Assembly (NCBI GenBank): GCA_902557215.1
Contig: CACDZM010000001.1
Span: forward strand, 1 to 64,000
Source of the DNA: an uncultured Pelagibacteraceae bacterium
Lineage (GTDB): Bacteria; Pseudomonadota; Alphaproteobacteria; Pelagibacterales; Pelagibacteraceae
DNA: 64,000 nucleotides
Direction of reading: 5' to 3'
Below, in pieces: positions 45,014 to 53,610 of this stretch (position 1 is the stretch's first letter; each line of letters starts with the position of its first letter). The translations under genes and the position numbers were made by a program. The notes under the pieces are model-generated. The model saw only the letters and a program-made list of their open reading frames with translations. It was not told the origin of the DNA and did not search any database.

Positions 45014-45028
45014 TGTAATATTATTACA
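45014..45028. promoter_or_regulatory. Zur-type palindrome 1
   Basis: TGTAATATTATTACA is a perfect 7-1-7 inverted repeat in the 70-bp gap between znuC and znuA. It resembles Zur and Fur-family operators. It lies 18 bp (centre to centre) from the second palindrome, so two dimers could bind side by side and repress both directions. Confidence 0.7.
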
Positions 45029-45031
45029 TAG

Positions 45032-45046
45032 TGTTATATTATAACA
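45032..45046. promoter_or_regulatory. Zur-type palindrome 2
   Basis: TGTTATATTATAACA is a perfect 7-1-7 inverted repeat close to the classical Zur consensus with GTTAT and ATAAC arms. It ends 17 bp before the znuA ATG, so a bound repressor would block the znuA promoter or start region. Confidence 0.8.
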
Positions 45047-45063
45047 ATTTTAATAATTAAACC

Positions 45064-46119
45064 ATGAAAACAATTAAAAAACTCCCAATATTATTATCAA
45101 TTTTATCATTCTTGACAATTTTTACACCAGCTAATGCTGAAATAAAAGTAGTTGCATCAATAAAACCAATTCATTCACTTGCAAGCTATTTAATGGATGG
45201 TGTTGGTAAACCTGATTTAATTGTTGATGGTTATGCTTCACCACATGGATTTGCATTAAAACCATCCCATGCAAAAATGATTCAAAATGCCGATATTATA
45301 TTTTGGGTGGGTGAAGACATAGAAAGTTTTTTAGAAAAACCATTAAAATCAATTGCAAAAAAAGCTGAAAAAATTGAATTAATGGAAATTAAAGGGATAA
45401 CTAAACTTAAATTTAGAGAAAGAAATATTTTTGAAGGTCATGACGATCATGGTCATAAAGAAGACGATCACGATGATCATGCAAAGAAAGAGGACGATCA
45501 TGATGATCACGATCATGACAAAAAAGAGAAAGAACATGGTCATGATGAACACGGACATGATGATGATCATAAAAAAGATGGTCACGATGATCATGGACAT
45601 GAAGGCCACGCACATGGTGAACATGATCCACACATTTGGTTAGATCCAATGAATGCAAAAGTAATTTTAAGTGAAATGGCTGAACATTTAATTGAGAATG
45701 ACTCAAAAAATGAAGCTAAATATAAAGAAAATTTAAAAAAAGCACATAAAGATTTAGATAAATTAATAAAAAAAGTAAAATCGGAATTAAATAAAGATTT
45801 TAAATCAATAGTTTTTCATGATGCGTATCAATATTTTGAAGAAAGATTTGGTGTAAATATTCTTGGTGCATTTACAGTAAATACCGACGTAATGCCTGGT
45901 GCTGAGCAATTAGCTGAAATTAGAGAAGTAATTGAGCATGATAAAGTAAGCTGTATATTTTCAGAGCCTCAATTCAATCCTGATATCATTAAAGCTGTGG
46001 CGAAAGATACGAATGTTGCAACTGGTGTCATTGATCCATTAGGCGCAACGCTTAACCCTGGTAAAGATTTATATTTTGATTTAATTAGCAATATGTCAAA
46101 ATCTTTTAAAGGATGTTAA
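45064..46119 (+). CDS. znuA: zinc ABC transporter, periplasmic zinc-binding protein
   Basis: ZnuA captures zinc in the periplasm and hands it to ZnuB (351 aa). The signal peptide covers about residues 1-25. KVVASIKPIHSLASYLM and SPHGFALKPSHAKMIQNAD contain zinc-ligand histidines; DPHIWLDPMNAKVI and VFHDAYQYFEERF the others. A very long His/Asp/Lys/Glu-rich loop fills residues 124-190, with more than 20 histidines, and probably collects zinc at low concentration. It heads the plus-strand zinc operon. Confidence 0.95.
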   Translation: MKTIKKLPILLSILSFLTIFTPANAEIKVVASIKPIHSLASYLMDGVGKPDLIVDGYASPHGFALKPSHAKMIQNADIIFWVGEDIESFLEKPLKSIAKKAEKIELMEIKGITKLKFRERNIFEGHDDHGHKEDDHDDHAKKEDDHDDHDHDKKEKEHGHDEHGHDDDHKKDGHDDHGHEGHAHGEHDPHIWLDPMNAKVILSEMAEHLIENDSKNEAKYKENLKKAHKDLDKLIKKVKSELNKDFKSIVFHDAYQYFEERFGVNILGAFTVNTDVMPGAEQLAEIREVIEHDKVSCIFSEPQFNPDIIKAVAKDTNVATGVIDPLGATLNPGKDLYFDLISNMSKSFKGC

Positions 46120-46127
46120 TTTAATTA

Positions 46128-47102
46128 ATGGAAGAAACCAACAGACAGGTTCCCGTCACTGTATTAACAGGTTTTCTTGGTGCTGGAAAAACTACACTTC
46201 TTAATAGAATTCTTACAGAACAGCACGGCAAGAAGTACGCCGTTATTGTAAATGAATTTGGTGAACAAGGTATTGATAATGACCTTGTAGTGGATGCTGA
46301 CGAGGAAGTTTTTGAAATGAACAATGGCTGTATATGCTGCACAGTCAGAGGTGACCTAATTAGAATACTTAGTGGGTTAATGAAGCGAGCTGATAAACTT
46401 GATGCAATTATAGTTGAAACAACTGGTTTAGCAGATCCAGCTCCTGTGGCTCAAACCTTTTTTGTAGATCAAGATGTAGCAAATAAAACAAAGCTAGATG
46501 CAATTGTTACAGTTGCAGATGCAGTTCATTTAAGCTCACAAATTGAAGACCATCACGAAGCTGAGGAACAAATTGCTTTTGGTGATGTAATATTACTAAA
46601 CAAAATAGATCTTGTGAAAGATGAGAATATAGAGGTAGTGACAAAAAGAATTCGTAAAATTAATCCTTTTGCTAAAATTATTAAAACTACAAAATGTGGA
46701 ACACCACTTAAGGAAATTCTTAATCTTGATGCTTTTAGTTTAAAACGTATTTTAGAGGTAGAACCAGATTTTCTTGAGTCAGATCATGACCATGAACATG
46801 ATGATGATGTTACAAGTTTATCATTTGTATCTGATACACCTCTTGATATGGAAAAATTTCAAAACTGGTTTGGAAAACTTTTACAGACAAAAGGTCAAGA
46901 TATTATGAGAACAAAAGGAATACTTAATTTTAAAGATGAAAATGATCGATATGTATTTCAAGGCGTTCATATGTTGATGGATGCTTCTCCTATGGGAAAA
47001 TGGCCCGAAAATAAAAAACGTAGTTCTAGACTAGTGTTTATTGGACGTAACTTAGATACAATGAATTTAAAAGAGGGATTTGAAGCCTGTAAATCAGAAT
47101 GA
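46128..47102 (+). CDS. COG0523 (CobW-family) zinc GTPase
   Basis: This is a GTP-dependent metallochaperone of the CobW/COG0523 family (324 aa). Walker A is GFLGAGKTTLLNRIL (15-22 core), the CxCC metal motif is NNGCICCTVRGDL (Cys68, Cys70, Cys71), and the base-specificity motif is LLNKIDLV. A short histidine run (SDHDHEHDDD) lies near residue 225. Its place directly after znuA implies a zinc-starvation role, delivering scarce zinc to essential proteins; the cobalamin role of CobW is less likely as no cobalamin gene is near. Confidence 0.9.
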   Translation: MEETNRQVPVTVLTGFLGAGKTTLLNRILTEQHGKKYAVIVNEFGEQGIDNDLVVDADEEVFEMNNGCICCTVRGDLIRILSGLMKRADKLDAIIVETTGLADPAPVAQTFFVDQDVANKTKLDAIVTVADAVHLSSQIEDHHEAEEQIAFGDVILLNKIDLVKDENIEVVTKRIRKINPFAKIIKTTKCGTPLKEILNLDAFSLKRILEVEPDFLESDHDHEHDDDVTSLSFVSDTPLDMEKFQNWFGKLLQTKGQDIMRTKGILNFKDENDRYVFQGVHMLMDASPMGKWPENKKRSSRLVFIGRNLDTMNLKEGFEACKSE

Positions 47103-48133
47103 CAACTGATTTAAATCAATTTCCACAGTTAGATAAAACGAAATTTGAACAAAGAGGAATTAAGTTAGAAATTGGAGTTCCAGTAACAAGCGCGGTTTCA
47201 ATTGGCAATAATATAGCTGCTGGTTTTGGTGATGGTACTATAAGAATTTTCAGTTCTGGAGAAAAACACAAAACTTTAAAGGCTCATAAAGGTGTTATTC
47301 TTTGCATGGCAAAGGATGGTGATAATATTTTAACCGGTGGTGATGATGGTTATTTTTTAAAAATTTCACTCAATGGAGAAATAAATGAAGTTACAAACTT
47401 TGGTTCACGATGGGTGGATCATGTTGCAGCACATAATGGAAACTTAGTCTGTTCCTCAGGTAAGGTGGTTTATTATTGGGATAAAAATAAAAAAGAACCA
47501 AAATCTTTAAATCATGATAGTACGATTGGGGGTTTAGCATTTGATGCGAAAGGAAGACGGTTAGCTGTATCTAGATACGGGGGTGTTACAATTTGGAAAA
47601 AAGATTACAGTAATAAATGGAAATCAACAAAATTAGATTGGAAAGGTTCTCATAATAAAGTGAGTTTTAGCCCAGATGGTAAATACCTAGTAACGTCTAT
47701 GCAAGAAAATGTACTTCGTTGCTGGCGTTTAAAAGATAAGCTTGATTTTGCTATGTCAGGATATGGCTCAAAAGTTAAAAGTTTTGCATTCATTGGTGAT
47801 ACAAGTTACTTGGCAACATCAGGGGCGATAGATGCAATATGTTGGCCCTTTGATGGTGAAGGACCAATGGGACGTAAACCTATCTGTCTTCCTTATATAG
47901 GAAATAAACAAGTTACATTTATAGAACCATTCCCCGATGAAAAAGCAATTTTTGCTGGTTTGAGTGATGGTTCTGTTTTTTTATCTCAAATTGAAAATGA
48001 AAATAACACTATAATGATTAGAAGTTTCACGGGTTTTGAAGTTAGTGCAATCGCAATGACTGATAATAAATCAAGTATATTTATTGGTGACATGAATGGA
48101 AATATTTTATGGACTTCAATTTGGGATAAATAA
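47099..48133 (+). CDS. WD40-repeat protein of the zinc operon
   Basis: This 344 aa cytoplasmic protein is a WD40 beta-propeller with about seven degenerate blades; KAHKGVILCMAKDGDNILTG, VSFSPDGKYLVTS and the repeated GDG(T/S) turns show the pattern. It has no signal peptide or membrane helix. It overlaps the COG0523 GTPase by 4 bp and precedes the 80 aa protein by 3 bp, so all are probably one zinc-starvation transcript. WD40 proteins are scaffolds; a partnership with the GTPase is the simplest inference. Confidence 0.85.
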   Translation: MTTDLNQFPQLDKTKFEQRGIKLEIGVPVTSAVSIGNNIAAGFGDGTIRIFSSGEKHKTLKAHKGVILCMAKDGDNILTGGDDGYFLKISLNGEINEVTNFGSRWVDHVAAHNGNLVCSSGKVVYYWDKNKKEPKSLNHDSTIGGLAFDAKGRRLAVSRYGGVTIWKKDYSNKWKSTKLDWKGSHNKVSFSPDGKYLVTSMQENVLRCWRLKDKLDFAMSGYGSKVKSFAFIGDTSYLATSGAIDAICWPFDGEGPMGRKPICLPYIGNKQVTFIEPFPDEKAIFAGLSDGSVFLSQIENENNTIMIRSFTGFEVSAIAMTDNKSSIFIGDMNGNILWTSIWDK

Positions 48134-48136
48134 AAA

Positions 48137-48379
48137 ATGTTTAATAAAAAAAAACCAAATTTAGAAACAATTCATAATTTAAAAAATTATTTTATAAAGA
48201 AATATAAAATACCAGAAAGTACAATTTTAAGCATTGCAGAATTAAATTGTCATGAACCTGATTGTCCTCCGACAGAAACAGTAGTAACCGCTAGATCAAT
48301 AGATGGATCTACGCAAAACTGGAAAATCCATAAGCCCATAGATGAAATAAGTGAAAATGACGTTAATGATTTAGAATAA
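48137..48379 (+). CDS. 80 aa protein with a Cys-x4-Cys motif, end of the zinc operon
   Basis: A small soluble protein whose core is ELNCHEPDCPPTETVV, with Cys38, His39 and Cys43 close enough to bind a metal. I recognise the motif as recurrent in alphaproteobacterial proteins but cannot name a function. It follows the WD40 gene by 3 bp and is the last gene before the convergent xthA. Given the operon, it could be a zinc-carrying partner or a target of the COG0523 GTPase. Confidence 0.75.
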   Translation: MFNKKKPNLETIHNLKNYFIKKYKIPESTILSIAELNCHEPDCPPTETVVTARSIDGSTQNWKIHKPIDEISENDVNDLE

Positions 48380-48408
48380 AAATTGATCTTTAGTTATAGA
48401 TAAAATCT

Positions 48409-49185
48409 TTAAGCTAAAGTAATTTCTATTGGGGTATGGTCTGATGGTTTTTCACGGCCTCTTGGATCTTTATTAATATTAATTCCTTTAACTTGATCTA
48501 TTAAAGAATTTGATACTAAAAAATGATCTATTCTCATTCCATTATTTTTTTGCCATGCACCTCTCATGTAATCCCAAAAAGTATATCCTTCTTTAGTTTC
48601 ATTAAAATGTCTATAAACATCGTTAAAACCTAGATTAATCATTTCTCTCAATTTTTTTCTAATCTCTAATCTGAATAAAGCGTCATCCTCAAAACTTTTA
48701 GGATTATAAACATCTTCTGCTGATGGAATGATATTAAAATCTCCTCCAATTATTACATTTGGGTTTTTTTTCAATAAAGTCTTCAATTGTTTTAACAAAT
48801 CATTTAACCACTTTTTTTTATAATCGTATTTTTCAGTATCAACTGGATTTCCATTAGGAGTATAAATATTAATAAGTTGAATATTTTTTTTTTTATATTG
48901 AAATTCTGCAGAAATTATTCTTGAATGTTTAAGTTTATCTTTGATTAGATCTTTTTTTATATTAGTAAGTTTATTTTTTGAGATAATTGCAACACCATTA
49001 TAGCTTTTTTGCCCAAATACCTGACACTCATAATCCATCGAAGAAAAATCATCAAAAGGAAAATTTATTTCTTCAGTTTTAATTTCCTGCATCATTAAAA
49101 TATCTGGTTTATATTTTAGAAGATAACTTTTAATATTTTCAATTCTTGCTCGAACTGAATTTACATTCCATGAAGAAATTATCAT
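48409..49185 (-). CDS. xthA: exodeoxyribonuclease III
   Basis: This is an AP endonuclease/exonuclease of the ExoIII family (258 aa) that cuts DNA at abasic sites. I place the start at 49185, giving MIISSWNVNSVRARI; a longer reading adds an unlikely hydrophobic stretch. LMMQEIKTEE holds the metal-binding glutamate, IIGGDFNIIP the catalytic Asp/Asn and PSDHTPIEI the terminal Asp-His. The start codon overlaps the stop of the IscA-type gene. Confidence 0.94.
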   Translation of the reverse strand: MIISSWNVNSVRARIENIKSYLLKYKPDILMMQEIKTEEINFPFDDFSSMDYECQVFGQKSYNGVAIISKNKLTNIKKDLIKDKLKHSRIISAEFQYKKKNIQLINIYTPNGNPVDTEKYDYKKKWLNDLLKQLKTLLKKNPNVIIGGDFNIIPSAEDVYNPKSFEDDALFRLEIRKKLREMINLGFNDVYRHFNETKEGYTFWDYMRGAWQKNNGMRIDHFLVSNSLIDQVKGININKDPRGREKPSDHTPIEITLA

Positions 49186-49502
49186 TAAAGTGAAAAGGAA
49201 ACACCACAACCACAAGATGATTTTGTTTGTGGATTGGTTATCTTAAACTGCTCACCAATTAATTCTGAAACATAATCTACCTCTGATCCTTTTAAAAGAT
49301 CAGCCGACGTTTTATCTATTAGTATATTTTCGTAATTTAAATCGTCATCTGTTTTTTCTTTGTCAAAAGTAAATTCGTATTGAAAACCCGAACAACCACC
49401 ACCTTTAATAGCGATTCTAAAAAATAAGCCTTTATCTTTTTTAGATAATAGAGCATTGATCTGTTTTAGCGCTTTATCGGTAAATTTAATTTCTTTTATC
49501 AT
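49185..49502 (-). CDS. erpA: iron-sulfur cluster carrier, HesB/IscA/ErpA family
   Basis: This is an A-type Fe-S carrier (105 aa). The three conserved cysteines are Cys37 (in KGGGCSGFQYEF), Cys97 and Cys99 (in SSCGCGVSFSL). It transfers clusters to apo-proteins. Whether it is ErpA, IscA or SufA cannot be settled from the sequence; its isolation from isc/suf genes and coupling to xthA is the alphaproteobacterial ErpA arrangement. It is divergent from dgt across 50 bp. Confidence 0.88.
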   Translation of the reverse strand: MIKEIKFTDKALKQINALLSKKDKGLFFRIAIKGGGCSGFQYEFTFDKEKTDDDLNYENILIDKTSADLLKGSEVDYVSELIGEQFKITNPQTKSSCGCGVSFSL

Positions 49503-49552
49503 AAATGATCACTGGTATTACTAATATAATACTTAAATTTTTAATTTAAAGG

Positions 49553-50671
49553 ATGAAAAAATACTCAAAGATAGGTTTATTCAAAAGTAAAGGTAGAATC
49601 TTTAAGGAGAGTTTATCTAAATATAGAGGTCCATTTCAAAGAGACAGAGATAGGATTATTCACAGCGCCTCTTTCAGAAGACTAAAGCATAAAACACAAG
49701 TATTTGTAAATACAGAGGGAGATCATTTTAGAACAAGAATTACTCATTCGATGGAAGTAGCACAAATTGCAAGATCTATTGCAAAATATCTTAATTTAAA
49801 TGAAGATTTAGCAGAAACTTTGAGCCTGGCCCACGACTTAGGTCATACCCCGTTTGGTCATGCAGGAGAAGAGTCTTTAAATGAATGTATGGAAAACTTT
49901 GGTGGTTTTGATCATAATTTACAAACATTGAGAATTGTTATGTTTTTGGAAAATAAATATTTAAAATTTAGAGGGTTAAATCTTTCAATTGAAACATTAG
50001 AAGGTCTTTTAAAACATAATGGGCCGGTGGATAATTTAGATTTGGTAGATAACTTAATTGGAGTTAAATCTTTTAAAAATAAGATTAATTTTAATACTTA
50101 CCCACCATTAGAAGCGCAAATATCATCAATATCTGACGATATTGCATATAATAATCACGATATTCAGGATGGAATAAATGCAAATCTATTTAAACTTGAT
50201 GAATTGATCGAGATTAATTTCTTTAAAGAAATTTACAAAAAATACAAAAAAAAGATAAATAAAAGTAATTTTAAAATAGCAACTTATCAAATTATTAGAG
50301 ACTCAATAGACTTAATGATAAAAGATTTAATTTTAAATACAAAAAAAAATCTGAAATATAATAAAATTGAAACTTGTAAAGACATTAATAAAACAAGTTT
50401 TTTAATTGTTGATTTTTCTGATAAGATTAAAAATTCTGAAAATGAAATTAGATATTTTTTAAGGTCTAAAATGTATAAAAATAAAAGCGTTTTATCTAAA
50501 AATAATAAAGGAAAATTAATAATAAGTAGATTATTCAAAAAGATAAATAGTAATCCAAAAAAATTTATCTCCAATAAGTATTTAGCAAAAAATAAATATA
50601 GAGCGATTTCAGATTTTATATCAGGGATGACTGATCGATACGCAATCAATCTTTATAATAGTGTCAAATGA
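49553..50671 (+). CDS. dgt: dGTP triphosphohydrolase-like HD protein
   Basis: This is an HD-domain dNTPase (372 aa). RDRDRIIHSASFRRLKHKTQ, TRITHSMEVAQIARSI and LAHDLGHTPFGHAGEE hold the metal ligands (H...HD...D pattern). It probably removes triphosphate from dNTPs and so shapes nucleotide pools. The C-terminal half is Lys/Asn-rich and less conserved. It overlaps argS by 4 bp; erpA-dgt-argS is a conserved alphaproteobacterial order. Confidence 0.92.
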   Translation: MKKYSKIGLFKSKGRIFKESLSKYRGPFQRDRDRIIHSASFRRLKHKTQVFVNTEGDHFRTRITHSMEVAQIARSIAKYLNLNEDLAETLSLAHDLGHTPFGHAGEESLNECMENFGGFDHNLQTLRIVMFLENKYLKFRGLNLSIETLEGLLKHNGPVDNLDLVDNLIGVKSFKNKINFNTYPPLEAQISSISDDIAYNNHDIQDGINANLFKLDELIEINFFKEIYKKYKKKINKSNFKIATYQIIRDSIDLMIKDLILNTKKNLKYNKIETCKDINKTSFLIVDFSDKIKNSENEIRYFLRSKMYKNKSVLSKNNKGKLIISRLFKKINSNPKKFISNKYLAKNKYRAISDFISGMTDRYAINLYNSVK

Positions 50672-52401
50672 ATATTTTTGATTTATACCTAGAAAAAATA
50701 AAAAAAATATTACTAGATTTATCTAAAGATAGTAATCTGGTTTTACCAGAAAACTTAGATGGAATAACTGTAGAAACGCCACCTCAGAAATTTGATAGCG
50801 ATATCTCTACAAATGTTGCGATGTTTTTATCAAAAATAAATAACAAGTCCCCATCCGAATTAAGTGAGATTTTAATAGAAAAAATAAAAAAGCATGATGA
50901 ATTAATTGAAAATATAGTTTTTGCCAAACCTGGTTTTATAAACATAACGTTTAAGCCAATTTTTTGGACAAAGTTTGTAGAGGAAATTATTAATAATTCT
51001 AAAACTTTTGGAGTAAATCAAAAAGAAAAAAAGAACAATTATTTGATTGAATTTGTTTCAGCCAATCCAACTGGTCCTTTGCACGTAGGGCATTGTCGAG
51101 GAGCGATATTAGGTGATGTAATTGCTAATGTCTTACTTTTTAATAATCATAAGGTCACAAAAGAATATTATGTAAATGACTACGGTAATCAAATTATAAA
51201 TTTCACTAAATCTGTTTATTTTAGAATTAGAGAAATTATTTTTAAAGAGCCATTTCCGTCTGAAAATGATGATTTATACCCTGGTGATTATTTAATTGAT
51301 TTCGCTCAAAATATAATCAATTCAAATAAAAAAGTTGATTTTAGTGACTTTGAAAAAAATACCGATTTATTAACGACAGCTTCTGTAGCAGAGGCACTGA
51401 AGTTAATTAAAAAAAATCTAAAAAGCTTAGGAATAAATCATGATAATTTTGTTAGTGAAAAAGAATTAGTTAGAAACCAAGAAGTAGAGGGTGTTATTAA
51501 CTATCTTCAAAAAAACAAATTTGTCTATAAAGGAAAAATAAAAGCTCCAGCTGGTGAGGATGAAAAAAATTGGGTCTCAAGAGATCAATTACTTTTTAAA
51601 TCTACAGATTTTGGTGATGATAAGGACAGAGCTTTACAAAAATCTGACGGAGCATGGACTTATTTTGCAAGTGATGTGGCTTATCATAAAAATAAACTTG
51701 ATAGAAAATTTGATTTTCTTATCAATATTTTAGGCGCTGATCATGCTGGTTATATTAAAAGAATTTCATCATCCGTAGAAGCATTATCTGGTTCAAAGTC
51801 AAAGTTACTTTGTAAAGTTAGCCAATTAGTTAAACTTATCAAAGACAAGAAACCATTTAAAATGTCAAAAAGAAAAGGAGACTATATAACAGTGGATGAT
51901 TTAATTAATGAAGTTGGGAAAGATGCTACTAGATTTATAATGTTAAACAGGAGTAGTGATGCAGAGTTAGATTTTGATTTTAATAATGTAATTGAAAAAT
52001 CTAAAGATAACCCACTTTATTATGTTCAATATTGTTACGCGAGAATTTCGTCAGTATTTAGACATATTGATCAAGATTTAGATACTGAAATTAAAGTTGA
52101 TAAGTATGATTTTAATTATACTAGAGATGAAATTGATATTTTAAAAAAGATTTCTGAGTGGCCCAAATGTATTAATTTATCCAGTAATAAACTTGAGCCA
52201 CATAGAATACCAACATATTTATATGAACTAGCCTCATTATTTCACTCATATTGGAATTTAGGTAAAGATAATCCTGAAAAAAGATTTATTAATGATCAAA
52301 AAAAAATATCAACTGACAAATTAGTTTTTTTAAAAGCTATATCAAATGTGATTAAATCTGGAATGGATATTGTTGGAGTATCAGCACCAAAAAAAATGTA
52401 A
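50668..52401 (+). CDS. argS: arginyl-tRNA synthetase
   Basis: ArgS charges tRNA-Arg (577 aa). The HIGH-type motif is ANPTGPLHVGHCRGAILGD, and a KMSKRKGDYITVDDL motif is also present, an intact KMSK that many ArgS lack. The tRNA-recognition N-terminal domain and the C-terminal anticodon-binding domain (about 450-577) are both present. The stop overlaps the next gene by one base. Confidence 0.97.
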   Translation: MNIFDLYLEKIKKILLDLSKDSNLVLPENLDGITVETPPQKFDSDISTNVAMFLSKINNKSPSELSEILIEKIKKHDELIENIVFAKPGFINITFKPIFWTKFVEEIINNSKTFGVNQKEKKNNYLIEFVSANPTGPLHVGHCRGAILGDVIANVLLFNNHKVTKEYYVNDYGNQIINFTKSVYFRIREIIFKEPFPSENDDLYPGDYLIDFAQNIINSNKKVDFSDFEKNTDLLTTASVAEALKLIKKNLKSLGINHDNFVSEKELVRNQEVEGVINYLQKNKFVYKGKIKAPAGEDEKNWVSRDQLLFKSTDFGDDKDRALQKSDGAWTYFASDVAYHKNKLDRKFDFLINILGADHAGYIKRISSSVEALSGSKSKLLCKVSQLVKLIKDKKPFKMSKRKGDYITVDDLINEVGKDATRFIMLNRSSDAELDFDFNNVIEKSKDNPLYYVQYCYARISSVFRHIDQDLDTEIKVDKYDFNYTRDEIDILKKISEWPKCINLSSNKLEPHRIPTYLYELASLFHSYWNLGKDNPEKRFINDQKKISTDKLVFLKAISNVIKSGMDIVGVSAPKKM

Positions 52402-52661
52402 TGCTAAAAGAAATAAAATATTTAATATTCATTTTAGTAATTTGTCTTTTTTCTTTTTTTGTTGGTAGATATTATTTTTCCGATGTAAATAAAAAGAAAT
52501 CCTATAGATCTTTAAACAATATTGATGAAAAAATTAAAGTTTATTCAAAAAAATTACCAGTTTTAGAGGATGATACTAAAAACATCATAGAATACGTAGA
52601 GCAATCAAATAATAAGAAAAAAAAATTCAATTTTTGGAAACTTCTTGAATCTGATGAATAA
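52401..52661 (+). CDS. small membrane-anchored protein between argS and nagZ
   Basis: 86 aa with a single N-terminal hydrophobic helix (about residues 7-24, IFILVICLFSFFVG) and a short, charged remainder likely to be periplasmic. In many Alphaproteobacteria a larger SPOR-domain protein occupies this place between argS and nagZ. No SPOR domain can be seen here, so this may be a shortened relic that kept only the anchor. It overlaps argS by one base and nagZ by up to 8 bp. Confidence 0.7.
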   Translation: MLKEIKYLIFILVICLFSFFVGRYYFSDVNKKKSYRSLNNIDEKIKVYSKKLPVLEDDTKNIIEYVEQSNNKKKKFNFWKLLESDE

Positions 52662-53601
52662 TCGTAGATCTTTTATTGTTGGTATAAAGTCGACTATTCT
52701 CTTATCCAAAGAAAAAAAATTTCTTAAAAAATATAAACCCTGGGGGGTAATCTTATTTGCTAGAAATATTAAAAACATAGAACAAACCTTTAAATTAACA
52801 AAATCAATTAGAAAAATTTTTAATGACAATAAATATCCGATATTGGTTGATCAAGAGGGGGGTAGGGTTAATAGATTAAAAAATATAATTTCTTTTGATA
52901 ATTTAACTTCAGAATTTTTTGGCAAAAAATACATCAAAAATTACAAAGAATTTAAATTTTATTACAAATTGTTTATAGATAAAACTTCATACTTATTAAA
53001 ATCAATTGGAATAAACATTAATACTGTTCCCGTATTAGATCTGAGAATTAAAGGTTCATCAAATATAATTGGAGATAGATCATTTTCAAAAAATCCGAAA
53101 ATTGTATCAAAAATAGGTGATTATTGTATTCAATATTTTTTAGAGAATAAAATTGGCACAGTAATTAAACATATTCCGGGTCATGGTCAGGCTAAAGTAG
53201 ATAGCCATTATTTCACACCAATTGTTAACAAAAGTTTAAATTATTTAATCAAAAATGATTTTAAATGTTTCAAGAATAAAAAAACTTTGTTCGCTATGAC
53301 TGCGCATGTCATATTTAATAAAATTGATCAGAAAAATACAGTCACTCATTCTAATAAAATAATTAAAATAATAAGAGATAGAATAGGTTTTAAAAATTTG
53401 ATTATTTCAGACGATATATCTATGAAGAGTTTAAAAGGAAATGTAAAAGAAAATACAATCAGAACGTTTAATTCGGGATGTAATCTTGTTTTACATTGCA
53501 ACGCTAATTATAAAGAAATGGAGATTATTGGAAAAAACTCACCATTAGTAAGTAAATTTATAATTAAAAAAACTTCGCAATTTTATAAAGTTTTGAGTTA
53601 A
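52654..53601 (+). CDS. nagZ: beta-N-acetylhexosaminidase
   Basis: NagZ is a GH3 enzyme that removes N-acetylglucosamine from muropeptides during peptidoglycan recycling (315 aa). The catalytic histidine motif KHIPGHGQAKVDSHYFTP and ILVDQEGGRVNRLK, NTVPVLDLRI and ISDDISMKSL (nucleophile region) are all visible. I prefer the ATG at 52654; a TTG 9 bp earlier is an alternative. It lies in the argS-SPOR-nagZ-scpAB-tat synteny block. Confidence 0.92.
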   Translation: MNNRRSFIVGIKSTILLSKEKKFLKKYKPWGVILFARNIKNIEQTFKLTKSIRKIFNDNKYPILVDQEGGRVNRLKNIISFDNLTSEFFGKKYIKNYKEFKFYYKLFIDKTSYLLKSIGININTVPVLDLRIKGSSNIIGDRSFSKNPKIVSKIGDYCIQYFLENKIGTVIKHIPGHGQAKVDSHYFTPIVNKSLNYLIKNDFKCFKNKKTLFAMTAHVIFNKIDQKNTVTHSNKIIKIIRDRIGFKNLIISDDISMKSLKGNVKENTIRTFNSGCNLVLHCNANYKEMEIIGKNSPLVSKFIIKKTSQFYKVLS

Positions 53602-53610
53602 TATTTAATA

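Noticed and set aside
45379-45706. Two overlapping minus-strand and one plus-strand frames rich in His/Met/Asp across znuA
   Set aside because: They are out-of-frame readings of the low-complexity histidine loop of znuA.
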